Shown here: in pieces, positions 5,957 to 6,950 of the stretch
Position numbering within the stretch: position 1 is the stretch's first letter
Layout of the letters: every line of letters starts with the position of its first letter
Source of the DNA: UBA4416 sp040376995
GTDB taxonomy: Bacteria; Bacteroidota; Bacteroidia; B-17B0; Aurantibacillaceae
Assembly (NCBI GenBank): GCA_040376995.1
Contig: JBEIPP010000166.1
Span: 1-6,950, forward strand
Direction of reading: 5' to 3'
Length of the DNA: 6,950 nt
Notes under the pieces: generated by a model
Seen by the model: the letters and a program-made list of their open reading frames with translations, nothing else
Database searches by the model: none
What the model was told of the DNA's origin: nothing
Made by a program: the position numbers and the translations under genes

Positions 5957-6950
5957 TTATAATAAGCGAAAGACTGAAGTATATAAATTTTCAATTTTAA
6001 AAACCATCTCCGTTAAAGAAAAGTTTTTTGAAACATATTCTTTAGCATTATTACCTAATGCTAATCTCCTTTCTGGATGTAAATGAAGATTAATAATCTG
6101 CTTCGCTAAAGTATCAGCATCCTTTGTGCTAATTAACAATCCATTTACGCCATCATCTACCAATTCTTTAGTACCATCCACCGATGAAGCAATACAAGCT
6201 TTACCCATGGCCATAGCCTCAAGCATACCAATAGGCATTCCTTCCCATAAAGAGGGCAAGCAATAAATATCAATCGCTTTTAAAATATCTGGCATATCAC
6301 TTCTAAAGCTTGAAAAAACAATCTGATCAGTCACGCCTAAATCAAATGCCATTTTTTTCGCAGCATCCAACAAATCACCATTACCAACCATTAAAAACAT
6401 AATATTTTTATTTGTCTCATTCACTTTTTTAATGGCTTTGATCATGGTAAAAGGATCTTTTTGAGCCGTCATACGTACTACATAACCAACCAAGGTTTTA
6501 TCCTGAGGTATACCAAACTCCGCTCTGATATCCGAATAATCTTCTTCTGGATCAAACTTTACATCATCTATTCCATTATATATCACTTGAGCTCTTTTTA
6601 ATCCAAATTTTTTAACACCATCTGCTTTATTACTCTCAGATACAGTAATAGTCTTAATAGCTTTTTTAGTCAAAAAACTCTCGCTTAACTCTCTTAATCT
6701 TCTCACAAAATAATTTTGATTATTATGAAACGACCAACCATGAACAGTATAAATCATGGGAATATTCAGTTTTTTAGCAGCGTAAAAAATATTAGAAGCA
6801 GCTCTAGTTCCATGAGCATGAATAATATCATATCCACCATTTAAAACAAACTCTGATACTATAGCCCAGATACTTATATCAAATGGTTTTTCGGTTTTAA
6901 TCACATATGTATTAATACCCAAAGAATTTAATTTATCCACCATAGGGCCG
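5957..6950 (-). CDS. Glycosyltransferase family 4 (N-terminus beyond window)
   Basis: The first ATG seen (6943) gives 328 residues, but the frame stays open to the right edge (Gly-Pro codons precede it). Family members carry roughly 50-70 more N-terminal residues with a GG-type acceptor-side loop, so the true start is outside. Numbering from M at 6943: DIIHAHGTRAA at 39-49, VSESNK at 101-106, IYNGID at 121-126, the donor-phosphate residues R157 and K162 in VVRMTAQKDP, FLMVGNGD at 183-190, and the EX7E pair E234 and E242 in EGMPIGMLEAMAMGK. All expected catalytic and binding residues are present. It is a retaining GT-B enzyme, probably cytoplasmic or peripheral, adding a sugar to a lipid-linked glycan. 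It converges with the rightward pair across a 249-bp gap holding two terminators. Donor and acceptor sugars are unknown. Confidence 0.93.
   Translation of the reverse strand, partial: GPMVDKLNSLGINTYVIKTEKPFDISIWAIVSEFVLNGGYDIIHAHGTRAASNIFYAAKKLNIPMIYTVHGWSFHNNQNYFVRRLRELSESFLTKKAIKTITVSESNKADGVKKFGLKRAQVIYNGIDDVKFDPEEDYSDIRAEFGIPQDKTLVGYVVRMTAQKDPFTMIKAIKKVNETNKNIMFLMVGNGDLLDAAKKMAFDLGVTDQIVFSSFRSDMPDILKAIDIYCLPSLWEGMPIGMLEAMAMGKACIASSVDGTKELVDDGVNGLLISTKDADTLAKQIINLHLHPERRLALGNNAKEYVSKNFSLTEMVFKIENLYTSVFRLL

Overview
The window is AT-rich DNA from what looks like a member of the Bacteroidota, most likely a flavobacterium. Genes start in A-rich leaders rather than behind Shine-Dalgarno sites. 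The proteins also fit that group: a lipoprotein monohaem cytochrome c next to a gluconate-dehydrogenase subunit 3 protein, and a glycosyltransferase with an N-terminal pattern I associate with this phylum. The assignment is inference from protein style, since no rRNA or other marker is present.

Left half (1-3433), all on the minus strand and read from right to left: a membrane family 2 glycosyltransferase, an OafA-like O-acyltransferase 31 bp later, a cytochrome c lipoprotein 18 bp later, and, after a 168-bp structured gap, the first 159 codons of a gluconate 2-dehydrogenase subunit 3 family protein that runs off the left edge. The 168-bp gap holds two tandem copies of a hairpin element whose inner stems differ in sequence but stay paired, with a third hairpin between them.

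Centre (3434-3873): a 440-bp divergent gap with no convincing gene. It carries a start-proximal 9-mer at each end and a hairpin plus palindrome next to the rightward gene.

Right half: a plus-strand pair, a GT-B glycosyltransferase and a hexapeptide-repeat acyltransferase, ends at a strong intrinsic terminator. A convergent minus-strand family 4 glycosyltransferase, cut by the right edge, has its own terminator.

Taken together this is part of a surface-polysaccharide (exopolysaccharide, capsule or O-antigen) locus. Three glycosyltransferases would build the repeat unit or a glycoconjugate, and two unrelated acyltransferases would decorate it. The cytochrome and dehydrogenase-subunit genes at the left edge are periplasmic redox proteins and may mark the boundary of the locus or an attached oxidation step. 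The most notable non-coding signal is the exact 9-mer AACCTACAA, present in the sense orientation just upstream of four of the five start codons that belong to the polysaccharide genes and the cytochrome. No clearly new biological system is visible; the protein families are all familiar.
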